A stretch of DNA of 64,000 bases from Tenrec ecaudatus (lineage: Eukaryota > Chordata > Mammalia > Afrosoricida > Tenrecidae): the NCBI RefSeq assembly GCF_050624435.1, contig NC_134539.1, positions 42,750,001 to 42,814,000 on the forward strand, in the 5' to 3' direction. The first letter of the stretch is position 1. Each line of letters starts with the position of its first letter. A program made the translations under genes and the position numbers. Below, one piece after another: positions 34,220-43,603 of the stretch. Under the pieces are notes generated by a model that had not been told where the DNA came from, searched no databases, and was given only the letters and a program-made list of their open reading frames with translations.

Positions 34220-34330
34220 AAATAATAATAGTAACAAGTACCATTTGCTTAATGTCTACTAAGCCAGGCATTTTACAGGCAAAATCGCCTTTAATCCTCA
34301 CAAGTCTAAGAGGGAATTACGGCAACTGTA
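34220..34330 (+). repeat. MIR fragment
   Basis: AAGTACCATTTGCTTAATGT, AAGCCAGGCATTTTACAGGC, CCTTTAATCCTCACAAGTCT. Confidence 0.7.
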
Positions 34331-34732
34331 CTGTGATCGCGATGTGAAAGCTTCACAGGGTGAAATGGCTCGGCAAAGGCTGGCCAGTGGGCTAAGATGT
34401 AAGTCAGACTGCTGAGTAGATGCCCACAACTTGAGAGTGACCCTTCCCAGGGAAGAACGTGGTGACACGTACGGGGATGCCAGAATGTCAGAGTCTGTGC
34501 AGGGCACCACTCCCAGGACAGAGGGCCTGGCTCTGGGAGACAGTTTTGCACAGGTCCTTCCATCAGGAGTTCTATCTTGGGATGTCCTCAGCAAATGGTT
34601 CCTGGAAGCTTCTGTCGAATAAAAATCTGTGACTACTTATGCTATCTCAGAACCAGACGTGTAAGTGTTAACGCACAACTGTTTTCACACCTCTGTCACT
34701 TAAAAAAATCCACACACACCCCCCTTCTTGGT

Positions 34733-35045
34733 TCAGTAGTTCTCAAACTTGAGTGTGCATCTGAGCCACCTGCAGGACTTGTTTCTGAGTCAGTAGGTCT
34801 GGGGATGACGCCTGGGAACTTGCACTTCTGATGATGTTTTCAGAATAACAGAGTCCCTAGGTTCATAAACATGTTTCAAATGGTCTCCTCTCCCCCGGCA
34901 AGGGTAGCTCAGCCAGGCAAATAGCCAGCCTCTACTTGGATACTTCCACTAACGGTGATCTCACCTCCTCCCCAGTCTGCGCAGCTCTGTGGAGCTCCAT
35001 GTGATGCTGATTCAGCTGGCCCATGCTGGAGAACAACTGCTTTAG
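34733..35045 (+). mobile_element. MER5A-like hAT-Charlie MITE, interrupted
   Basis: CAGTAGTTCTCAAACTTGAG start, GTGCATCTGAGCCACCTGCA, GAGTCAGTAGGTCTGGGGAT. The right end continues at about 34990 with CCATGTGATGCTGATTCAGC and AACAACTGCTTTAG. The intervening 34850-34985 is an insertion or highly diverged. Confidence 0.75.
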
Positions 35046-35186
35046 TTTATTAATAAAGCTACATTTGAAGCGTTCCAAGTCCACTTGGTGGGGGTGGGTA
35101 GGGGAACCAGTCCAGCAAAGGCAAAGGGCAGAAGCCCCGGGGGTGGGATGAGGGGTTAGGTGGGCAGGCTTGGGGTTCATCTAGGG

Positions 35187-35357
35187 CAGTGGTTCTCAAC
35201 CTTCCTCATGCCGCGTCCCTTTTATACAGTTCCTCATGTGGTGGTGACCCCAACTATAAAATTATTTCCGTTGCTACTTCTTAACGGTCATTTTGCTACT
35301 GTTCTGAATCGGGCGACCCCTGTGAAAGGGTCGAGACCCACAGGTTGGGAACCACTG
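35187..35357 (-). mobile_element. SPIN hAT MITE, copy 2
   Basis: Minus orientation: plus strand starts CAGTGGTTCTCAACCTTCCT and ends GGTTGGGAACCACTG, with GTTCCTCATGTGGTGGTGAC and GTGAAAGGGTCGAGACCCAC inside. Flanks ATCTAGGG and GTCTAGAT share the TCTAG core (5 of 8). 171 bp; shortened in the middle. Confidence 0.93.
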
Positions 35358-35365
35358 GTCTAGAT

Positions 35366-36340
35366 GATTAACTGTATCTGGAGAACCTGGGTGGGCTGGG
35401 AAAGGGGGACTTCTCAGTGGGGGGACTAGTTGTCCCTGGGCGGGACTGCTGGGAAGAGGAGGGCCCATCGTGAGCGGGCCAGGAGAGTCAGCCTGGCCAA
35501 CGTGCCAGGGATCTGGGGAGGGCAGAAGGCAAATGGGGTGAAGTTGTGAGAAGCGGCAGGCTCCTGGCTGGGCTGTAAGGGAAGAGCAAGGGGAGCCTTA
35601 GAAGCTAGGAGCCAGGCATGAGCTCCTGGGGTGTGGCCCTGTCTAACGATCACATTTCAGCTGCAACTAACTTTCCCAAAGCCCCCTTGACCTCCTCCTG
35701 TGGTTGTGCCCATCAGTCAGGATGCCAGGAGTTGCTCTCTGAAAGAAGTGAGGTGATGCCCTATAGCTAGAGGGGACAGGTCAGACACCTTTCTTCAGCG
35801 GCAGGCAGCGCTGGAAAATGTGCAGTCAGGTGGTTGGACCGCTAATCTCCCACCTCCTTGGCTGCATTGTGTCCTTACAGGGGCACTGACTCAGACAGTG
35901 CTGCTGAGGAAAATCTCTCACCCGACTTGGCTGCAGCAATAGGCTGGGCACCTGGCTGCTCTCACTGCTCCTTACTGAATCCGGGAGGCCTGGACGGGGG
36001 CTCCCTTTTCTGGGCAGCAAAACAGGGGCATCTCTGTGAAGGGCTGAGTTGTGCCTCCTTTCAGAGGGCGGCACCAGTGCACACAGACGCTGCCTGGACT
36101 CCGACTCCAGACGAGCACTGTTCACCCAGGCTGAGCAAAGTTCTTGTCATTCTTTTGTGTCCTTTGTTAAAGATATGTATATATATATATTTAATGAGTA
36201 CATACTGTTTGACAAACCCTGTGGCAGGCAAGGGACACGGGCATTAGCCAAAGAAGTCTCTTCCCTCAAAGAAAGGACAGTGTCTGCAGGGAGATGTATG
36301 TGTACAGAGAATTAGCAGCAGACTGGGTTGATTGTTCTTT
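35366..36340. other. No recognised gene
   Basis: GC-moderate sequence without a nameable repeat. A weak MIR-like block may lie at 36180-36250 after a TATATATA run. Overlapping open frames at 35826-36315 on both strands show no domain. Confidence 0.4.
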
Positions 36341-36344
36341 CTCA

Positions 36345-36480
36345 GACAGCTCATTCCCTGCACTGGGACTTTGCACTTGCTGTTCCTGCTGAACGGAACC
36401 CCCAGATCTTTGCATGGCCCACTTGCATGGCCCACTCTGTATCCACCTCACTCTCATGAGGGGCCTTCCCCTCCCTTCTT
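36345..36480 (+). repeat. L2-like fragment
   Basis: TGCACTTGCTGTTCCTGCTG, CCCCCAGATCTTTGCATGGC and GAGGGGCCTTCCCC follow the L2 3' pattern. A 15-bp tandem duplication (TTGCATGGCCCACT) lies at 36411-36436. Confidence 0.5.
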
Positions 36481-36517
36481 TTGTAAAACATTCTTGGGCT
36501 CTAAGCTGACCGCAAAA

Positions 36518-36727
36518 ATAAAATAAAAGCCCACCACAGCCACTGAATTGAATGTGACCCATAATGACCCTGCAGGACAGAGCTGACCTGCTCATGCTGT
36601 TTCCACGGCCGCATGCCCATCTTTACAGAGGCAGGCTGCCATGTCCCTCCTCTATGGGTTCAGCTGGTGAGTTTCAACCACCGCCTTTTCCATTGGCAGC
36701 CAAACACTTGACCCACCCAAGGCTCCT
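36518..36727 (-). repeat. AfroSINE
   Basis: Reverse complement: CACAGCCACTGAATTGAATG, CTGCAGGACAGAGCTGACCT, AACACTTGACCCACCCAAGG ending CTCC. Confidence 0.85.
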
Positions 36728-36792
36728 CCCCTGTTTTATACACCCCACAAATATCGATATAGAAATGTATAAATAGCACCTATCAAAAAGGC

Positions 36793-36875
36793 AGGAGTCC
36801 CATGGGGGGCACAACCAGTAGTTAAGACTATGAACAGGAAGGTTGGCCATTCGAATTCACTCAGAGGTACTGTTA
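36793..36875 (+). repeat. AfroSINE, 5' fragment
   Basis: AGGAGTCCCATGGGGGGCAC, AGTAGTTAAGACTATGAACA, GGCCATTCGAATTCACTCAG; ends abruptly. Confidence 0.75.
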
Positions 36876-37146
36876 GGGAGCTAGAGGCAGAGCTAAGGGT
36901 TGCCCCTCCATGTCAAAGCCTCCCTCCCCCCTCACAGGAAGTTGGAAGCTGCTTAAGGTTGGAGGGCAAACACACAATCAAGTCTTTGAGACAGAAAGCC
37001 AGTAAACCTGGGTGGGACCTCATCTAGGCCAGGTGAATTTAATTCCGCCAATGTGGGCAACCTGTACCATCTACCAAGCCCCCAACGAATGGGGTGGGGA
37101 GTGAGGGGCTGAAAAGCCTGAAGTTTTTCTTAGCGCAGCTGTGCCC

Positions 37147-37148
<2 letters not shown>

Positions 37149-37222
<74 letters not shown>
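37149..37222. repeat. (TC)n microsatellite
   Basis: About 74 bases of nearly pure TC. Makes a false Leu-Ser open frame. Confidence 0.98.
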
Positions 37223-37637
37223 GTTCTGTTTACTGTGACGCCTGAAACTGCTTCTATCCTTTATAACAATGCAGGTGGATCACAAAACAGGCTTTGGCAT
37301 GAATTCTTTCTCACGTGAAGCCAAGGACCAAGGTATTTCACCCACGAGAGACCTAACAGTACCTTGGAAGAATGGCCTGCCATCTGCTTTCAAATGGTCA
37401 CACACAGCCTTGAAATCCCTGGAGTTTGGTTCTTCTCTGTAACTCAGGGGGCACCACGAATCAGAGTTTGAATGGACAGTAACTGGTTTGATGGTTCTAA
37501 CAGCTTCATATTAGGTGTTCGATTACTTTGTTAGCCTTTCCAAGTCGCTTGGAAGAGCAATAGATTGTAAGGGCAATCAAGGCCGTGTCTTATGCTGAAT
37601 CCTCACTCGAATTGGCAATGTAATAGGAATATGTACA

Positions 37638-37847
37638 TAAGAAAACACATCCCCACTGCCATCGAGTGGACTCTGATTCCTAGTGACCCGAGAGGACAGG
37701 GTGGAACTGTCCCTCTGTAGAGAGGACTGAGCTCTTTACTGGAGTGGAAAGCCTTGTCTTTCTCCAGTGGAGCACCTGCTAGTTTTGAACTGCCTAACTT
37801 GTGCTTGGTTAGCATTCCAATGTGTAATCACGGCTCCACCAGGGTTC
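37638..37847 (-). repeat. AfroSINE
   Basis: Reverse complement, full length: CCCCACTGCCATCGAGTGGA, CTAGTGACCCGAGAGGACAG, TGTCTTTCTCCAGTGGAGCA, ending GGCTCCACCAGGGTTC. Confidence 0.9.
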
Positions 37848-37935
37848 AAAATGTGTGTGGTGGGGGAAAATTATCTTTTATTTCCATGTGCCCTCGAAGG
37901 AATCACGACTCCACTAGGATTCCTGATACATGCAC

Positions 37936-38042
37936 AGGGGCTTCAAAATGTTCGGGTGTGTGTGGGGGGGGGGTGGGTGGGAGGGGGGTTAACCCATTAT
38001 CTTTTATTTCCAATTTCCCGCAAATTTTTGGAAGCCCCTATG
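37936..38042. mobile_element. Mariner-type MITE (GGGGCTTC family) with G-rich expansion
   Basis: Left end GGGGCTTCAAAATGTTCG and right end GCAAATTTTTGGAAGCCCC are inverted repeats. The core ATTATCTTTTATTTCCA is present. A G-rich run (37962-37989) has grown inside it. Confidence 0.7.
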
Positions 38043-38207
38043 GATTTCTTCTTCCAGATAAGTGATTAACCTCTCCCATTTTCCTCAACCTCTCCAGAGG
38101 CAATCAAATGGAGGATGAGGCCCTTCTGCAGACGAGCGCTTTCAGGCCGACAGGCCTAAGTTTCCAACGCTTGCATTGCACCCTCGGCCCAGTCTCGAAC
38201 ATGCTTA

Positions 38208-38300
38208 TGTCTTCAACTACGATTTACTGACCGTTCGTTGTGGACTGGGCACTTCAAATACACGATTTCATTTGCACAACTAAAAATGAGACAGAGGCTC
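38208..38300 (+). repeat. MIR fragment
   Basis: CGATTTACTGACCGTTCGTT, GGACTGGGCACTTCAAATAC, CACAACTAAAAATGAGACAG. Confidence 0.55.
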
Positions 38301-38539
38301 TGGTAGAGTGGTTGCCTCGAAATTATAAAGGACGCTCAGAGTCAGCAGGGCTGCGGGGAAGGTCGGCCAAGCCCCGGAGTGTACATTTCCGTGTCCACCT
38401 TTCCGCTAGGAGTCTCCCCATGCCGAGCCCCTCCCTACAATTCTCCTACATCCACATCTCCGTCCCAGCCCTTTCACTGCCTCCAAGCACCCATGCTCAG
38501 CCAGGCCAGTGGTAGGAGGTGCCCCCAGAGAGGCGTGCA

Positions 38540-39250
38540 AGATGGAAAGGGCGGCGCTCTCCGGGGCTGGAGCCGCCCTTCCCACAGGTCAGGCTGCAGG
38601 ATGCTCAATGGTCCATCCCAAGGCCTGGAGCTCGGGCGCGCGCCGGGGGTGGAGGAGCGGTCAGGAGCTTGCAGCAAGGGTCGCAGGCCACTAAGGGACC
38701 GAAGGCCCCTCCTCTACACCGCTGCCTCCTGGGCATCCGCCCGGCCCGACCCCCGAGCGGGTCCCTCCGGCGATAGCGCGCAGGCGCGGGGCTCTCTCAC
38801 CGCCCCCCCTCCCCGCGAGCCGCCCTTTCACCCTGGCAACCGCCGCGCGACAACAGCACCGCGAGGGCTGGGCGCGGACGGGGAGGGGCCGGGCGGCGCC
38901 AGTGCGGACCGAGGCTCGGGCTGCAGCGGGCGGCCGGTCCCGGGAGCAGCGGCCGCGCCTGGCGGCGTCCCATCTCCTTGCGCTCCATCACCGGCCTCGT
39001 TGGCGCGCTCTCGAGCCCGGCGGGCCCAGCCCCGAGCCATGGACGCCCAGAAAGTAAGCGGCGCGGCGCGGGCCCCGCGGAGGACGGGCGGGTCGGGGGC
39101 CAGGGGCGCGCGGGCCTGGCGGCGGTGGAGGTGGCCAGGCCGCCCAGCCATCCGATGGGCTGACGGCGAAGAGACCACCGCCCAGGTACGGGGACCGCGC
39201 CCGGGGACCCGAACTGGCCTCTGCCCGGCACTGCTCCCGCATCCTGGCTC
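38540..39250 (+). promoter_or_regulatory. FSD1L: CpG island promoter and 5' leader of FSD1L
   Basis: This is the only strongly GC- and CpG-rich stretch in the window, with many CGCG and GGGCGG-like runs. It ends at and just beyond coding exon 1, and no TATA box is seen. Two motif candidates are visible: GCGCGCAGGCGCG at 38776-38788, close to an NRF1 site, and TTCACCCTGGCAAC at 38827-38840, close to an RFX X-box. GC-box-like GGGGAGGGGCCGGGCGG occurs at about 38880. The leader is free of ATG from 38611 to the start codon. The transcription start is not determinable; a CpG-island promoter would be expected to have several. Confidence 0.8.
39039..39053 (+). CDS. FSD1L: FSD1L coding exon 1 (MDAQK)
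   Basis: Five codons, MDAQK, are followed directly by a consensus donor GTAAGC. The start codon sits in a strong context (G at -3, G at +4), and no other ATG occurs between 38611 and 39038. Joined in phase 0 to 61452-61547 it reads [18 protein letters not shown], which matches the N terminus I know for vertebrate FSD1L (human begins MDSQKEALQR). The exon lies inside a CpG island, as expected for a housekeeping or neuronal promoter. FSD1L is a paralogue of the microtubule-associated protein FSD1; the family is coiled coil, FN3, then B30.2/SPRY. Its precise cellular role is not well established. The 5' UTR start cannot be fixed from sequence alone. Confidence 0.9.
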
Positions 39251-39259
39251 TGGGTTTCT

Positions 39260-40530
39260 TAACCCTTCGTTTTCTGCAGGGCGCTCGGGCCCCCTTGGGG
39301 TCCGCTAACCTGGTACCCAGCGTTCTGGGCGGGTCTACACCTTCCAGGGGACCAGGCCACCTGCGTTATGCCTCGTTCGGCCGGCTCTCGTGCGGACTGG
39401 GGACCTGGCGCTCTGTCCTGCACCAGGTCGTGTCCCCTGGCGCGGTCCATGCTCTTTAGATCGCGGATCGAATCTCTTTTGTACGTCTTAGGCGGCTCCC
39501 AGCCCCCAGCCCTGGCTGGATCTTAAGCAGGTCTTCTTGTTGGTTGGATCGAAGGGAAATGTTCCTACTTGGTCAGCACGGGGTTCCACCCTCTTTGGCC
39601 AGTTGGTGTTGCTGGTCACAGTTGCCTAGTAGTTGTTTGGAAATGTTTTGTGTTTTCCAAACAAGTAGAGGAAAGGATAGACAGAAGTTGCCTTTTGAAT
39701 CAAGAGAGTGTTACTGATGTCTTGACTCCAGGTAGGAGTTATAAATATTCCCGTTCTTTTGTAAAAATCAAGCACCTTGTTCTCTTTGTTAGATTCTAGC
39801 CTAATTGAAGCAGAGATGAGTATGTGAAGGAAAGCCTGTGTTCTTAATAATATAGAAAAAATTAAAAAGGGCATATCCAAGAACCCAGCCTAGTAGGTAG
39901 AAAGCGCTGAGAAGCTGTATTAGTCCACCTTGTCTCAGAATTTCCCCCCGATTCACTTTCTTGGGGATATGTCAGAATAGTAATAGTGTTTAGCAAAAGT
40001 GCACAGGATTTCACCTTCCGTATTCACAGAATACTTATTTTTGCTTAATGCATCTAACCATGTCTGTTAGTGAGGAATGTTTTGCTAGCGTGGAAGATAA
40101 CCCCATCTGATCGCAAAATAGAAGGTAACCACAGCATCATAGTCTAACTGCCAAGTGACAGCATTATATAACTGCCAAATTCTGAGCATGGTGGCCCAGG
40201 CAAGTTAGCCATAACCATCAGATCCAATGTTACTCTGCTCTGAACTTGCCATTCACGACAGTCAGACACATGTAGTTAATGAACAAAATCATAGTTTTTT
40301 ACTATTGTCATAAATGGCACATGTTAAATTAACAGCCGATAAGTGAGGAGTAAGCGTATTTTCCAGTTTGCCTAACTTTTTAAGATAAAAGTCTTAGCTT
40401 CTCTGCACGGATCTGGGTCCTGTGGTCAAAATGATCCCGCAGGTCTTGGGGCATACCTGTAGGAGCGGGATCCCCGGATCCTATTGCGGCCAGGGCAGCA
40501 CGTGAAGAAGGCTCTTGTCTGGTGATCGCA
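39260..40530. other. Intronic, nothing recognised
   Basis: No repeat or exon recognised immediately 3' of the CpG island. A reasonable place to look for conserved intronic regulatory sequence. Confidence 0.45.
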
Positions 40531-40534
40531 GTCT

Positions 40535-40745
40535 TGATTGGGTTCTGTGGTGTCACCACCAACTCATAGAGACTCTGGGTCCAGCATAAGAACAGGTCCA
40601 GGGTCCAGTCCTGCGCCGCCTCCCCATGGTCATATTGGAGCCCCTTGTTGCAGCCAGTCTGTCCAGCCCTCTTGGCGGAGAGATCTGCTCTTGTTCTCTG
40701 CCCCTCGACTCGACTGAGCAGGATGGCCTTCTCCAGGGGCTGGCC
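40535..40745 (-). mobile_element. RTE LINE, 3' end fragment
   Basis: Plus strand shows the reversed RTE tail: CACCACCAACTCATAGAGAC, GTCCAGTCCTGCGCCGCCTC, CCCTTGTTGCAGCCAGTCTG, GGATGGCCTTCTCCAGGG. Confidence 0.7.
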
Positions 40746-40750
40746 ATCTT

Positions 40751-40860
40751 TTCTTCCTTCCTTCCTTCCTTCCTTCCTTCCTTCCTTCCTTCCTTCCTTC
40801 CTTCCTCTCTCTCGCTTTCTCTCTCTCTCCATCTCTCTATCTCTATCTCTTTTTCTTTTC
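40751..40860. repeat. (TTCC)n and CT-rich simple repeat
   Basis: About 13 TTCC units (to 40806) followed by CT/CTAT-rich sequence. Gives false Pro-Ser-Phe-Leu and Lys-Glu-Gly-Arg frames. Confidence 0.97.
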
Positions 40861-40869
40861 AAAGCAAAT

Positions 40870-41430
40870 CCTTTTTTACTTAAAAAAAAAAGATAAAAGT
40901 CCTAGGACCCCTGTGTGGATATTAGCCAAGATGAAATGGAAGAACAAAATCTTGAGTCCAGAGGCTTGGATTCAAGGCTGATATCGACCAACTCTGTAAT
41001 TTTGGACAAAGCACTTAACGGTGGCTTATCTGTTGTGCATTGTATTAATGTATTGTATTTATGATAACTTTGAGAATCGACTTCTCAGTGTTAGAAAATG
41101 TGTTGTATTTCACTTGTGGTATCAAATTGTCTATGTAATGGGGGAAAAAACTACCTTTTGCTTTCGATAGTTTCTGGTGCTCATATGCATAATTGATTTT
41201 GTGCTCTGAACTGAAGCTTTCTTTTCTCTTAGGATTTACGGCAGAATCAATCGCATGCCCCCAAATTGTATGGAACGAATTATTTCATTGTTTTTAAAAT
41301 AGAAGCCATGCCTTTTTGAGACTACTTCCTGATACAGAAGGTTATATTGGAAATGACAGCCAGGATTGAGGATGACCTGAATATAGGCTTCTTTGTCAGT
41401 GGATTGGGATTTGGTCTTTAAATTATTAAG
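40870..41430. other. Intronic, nothing recognised
   Basis: A pseudo-acceptor (CTTTTCTCTTAG at 41220-41231) is followed by sequence with early stops, not an exon. Confidence 0.4.
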
Positions 41431-41605
41431 AGGATGACTCTGGAGTTAGGTCGCCAGCCCTGCTATTCGTGACCTGGAAGGGTTTGAGTAATTGTGTCTC
41501 CATTTCCTCATCCATAAAGCAGAGGTAATAATTGTACTTACCTCAAAGGGTTATTGTGAGGACGGAGTTAATTTTTAAAAGTCAATTAACAGTGACTAAC
41601 AGTCA
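41430..41605 (+). repeat. MIR
   Basis: TCCATTTCCTCATCCATAAA, GAGGTAATAATTGTACTTAC, CTCAAAGGGTTATTGTGAGG. Confidence 0.85.
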
Positions 41606-42487
41606 AAAGGACTATCTTCGTGTTAGCTGTGATTATTGGTTTCATAATCCAACCTGAAAATAACTTTGCCGTGTTGCTAAAAGTAAAACTTCTTTTCTAT
41701 CCCAGTCTAGCTGTTTCACATTTGTCCTTAACATTGAAGGGTTCTTTCTGGTTCTCCGGTCAATGGTTTCAAATGATGGTGCCAGAGAGTTGCTAAATCC
41801 CCATCGCAAGAGGATTGGGAGTTGTGACTCATGCAGTCTGACAATAGAGGTTAAGTGAACAGGACAGTCTTACAGAGGCCTGATGGTGACTGGTCAGCAA
41901 ATGGATTAGCTTGACCAGCTGCTTTTTTGTCTGTGAAAGTAACTTGGGCTTCAGTGGTGTTTTAGCAGCAGATGCTCTGTTTGAGTAGAGGAAGAACACA
42001 TCTTTGCCGTGGGGATGTAAGGCCTACTGTTGGGTAGAGAAAACCACAGTGTTATCTCTCTCCTAGAAGTAAAGCGAGGGATTTTGTTTATATCGAGTTT
42101 CTGGGGCGCTTTTTGTGAGCAGGATGTGTTATGGATAGGTGTTGATATTCAAACCTTTTGATTATGCCCTTAAGTGGTTTTAAGATAAAATCCCAAAGGT
42201 TTCTTTACTGAGTGAAATGTGCATGCTCAAAGAAAACATTGAAACAAATAAGACACTCGTACCTGTCTGGAACTTGGAGCTTGGAATTTGATAATGTACC
42301 TCAAATTTTGTACAAGAGATCATTCACCTTCACGAGGCTTCCTGTTTCTCAGTCAGGTCCATGCTGTAGAATAATGAAGGTGCTAAGGCAGGGATCCTGC
42401 AGAGGGAAGTCAAGGACATACCTTGTCGCTTGCTTTTCCACCTTTTTCTTACATCCTTTCTGCTTGGGTAGGGGTTCTGACACATCA
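41606..42487. other. Intronic, nothing recognised
   Basis: No nameable feature in this 0.9-kb stretch. Confidence 0.4.
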
Positions 42488-42697
42488 AAAAATCAAACCA
42501 GACTGACTGCCATTGAGTCAATGCCGACTCATAAGGACCCTATTGGGCAGGGCAGAACTGCCCCGGCACATTTCCAAGACTGTGGCTGTCTATGGGAATG
42601 GAAAGCCCAGCTCTTCTATAGAGCTGCTGCTGGTTTTGAACTGCTGACTACGTGTATCGCAGCCCAGTGAGTAACCGCTACACTACCAGGGCCCCTC
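42488..42697 (-). repeat. AfroSINE
   Basis: Reverse complement, full length: TGACTGCCATTGAGTCAATG, CCGACTCATAAGGACCCTAT, GCTGGTTTTGAACTGCTGAC, ending ACTACCAGGGCCCC. Confidence 0.92.
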
Positions 42698-43054
42698 ACT
42701 ATGCCACCGCCGTGACGCTTAAATGTACAACACTGGAGCCACGTAGATTGAGAAGTTTGAACTGACTGTGTGATGTGTTTGAAGCATGGCCACATGTTTC
42801 TTGGACACCTGTAGCAAGTGACACATCACCTACGCCTGGCTTCTTTCTTCTGGTTTCCTCTCCCCTAGTATTTGGTGTCTAGTGACTTGATAGTATACCT
42901 TAGCAATTCAAAGACCTTACCAAAAATAACCAGATAACCAACCAATTGCCCCATGCCCCAGAATTACTTCTTCTCAATCAAAAAAGGGTTTTTCTCGGCA
43001 AGGAAAGGGGAGTGGATTTCGAGCATTATTATGCATCAGTGTTGTGTTGGGCTG

Positions 43055-43200
43055 CATTAAACCTTCATTACAGTGCTCCGAATGTGATGCTCCAAGACGT
43101 GAAGTGACTGGTTCGAAGTCCTACACAGCTAGCTATGGTAGTCTAGAGTCAAACAAAGGTCTGTTTCCACAGCCCAAGCTTTTGTCACTTAACCACTCTT
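43055..43200 (+). repeat. MIR, 3' part
   Basis: GACGTGAAGTGACTGGTTCG, CACAGCTAGCTATGGTAGTC, TTTTGTCACTTAACCACTC. Confidence 0.6.
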
Positions 43201-43226
43201 CCTGCCTGAATCCGTTGCCTTTAGAT

Positions 43227-43420
43227 CAGCGGTTCTCAACCTGTGGGTTGCGACCCCCTTGGGGGTCAAACAACCTTTTCACAGGGGTCTCCCTACTCAT
43301 AACAGTAGCAAAATTATAGTTATGAAGTAGCAACGAAAATAACTTCATGGTTGGGGTGGTCTCCACCACACGAGGAACTGTATTAAAGGGTCGCGGCATT
43401 AGGAAGGTTGAGAACCACTG
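43227..43420 (+). mobile_element. SPIN hAT MITE, copy 3
   Basis: CAGCGGTTCTCAACCTGTGG start, GTTGCGACCCCCTTGGGGG, CATAACAGTAGCAAAATTAT, GAACTGTATTAAAGGGTCGC, end AAGGTTGAGAACCACTG. Flanks CTTTAGAT and TTCTAGAT (6 of 8). 194 bp, the best preserved of the three. Confidence 0.96.
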
Positions 43421-43603
43421 TTCTAGATGGTGGTTTTATTAAAGCAATTAAAACTTAAGATGCTCTTAGGGATGTGCTCCTATCAAGTTTTTGTTTTGTG
43501 TCATAGTTAAATCTAGTGAGGGCAGGAAATGGATTTAAATTAAAATCTGGAATGTTGTTTTTCTGTGCCCCAAGTAAAATGACTGTTTTTCGATAGTATA
43601 ATA

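Noticed and set aside
37094-37318. Ser-Leu repeat open frame
   Set aside because: Product of the TC microsatellite at 37149-37222.
38379-39308. 309-codon plus-strand open frame over the CpG island, the longest in the window
   Set aside because: It runs straight through the FSD1L exon 1 donor in another frame, has GC-driven Arg/Pro/Gly/Ala composition and no domain. Long stop-free frames are expected in CpG islands.
40380-40883. Open frames rich in Lys-Glu-Gly-Arg and Phe-Leu-Pro-Ser
   Set aside because: They translate the TTCC and CT simple repeats and part of an RTE 3' end.
41220-41310. Possible exon after a CTTTTCTCTTAG acceptor
   Set aside because: All frames reach early stops or lack a donor, and FSD1L exon 1 joins exon 2 directly.
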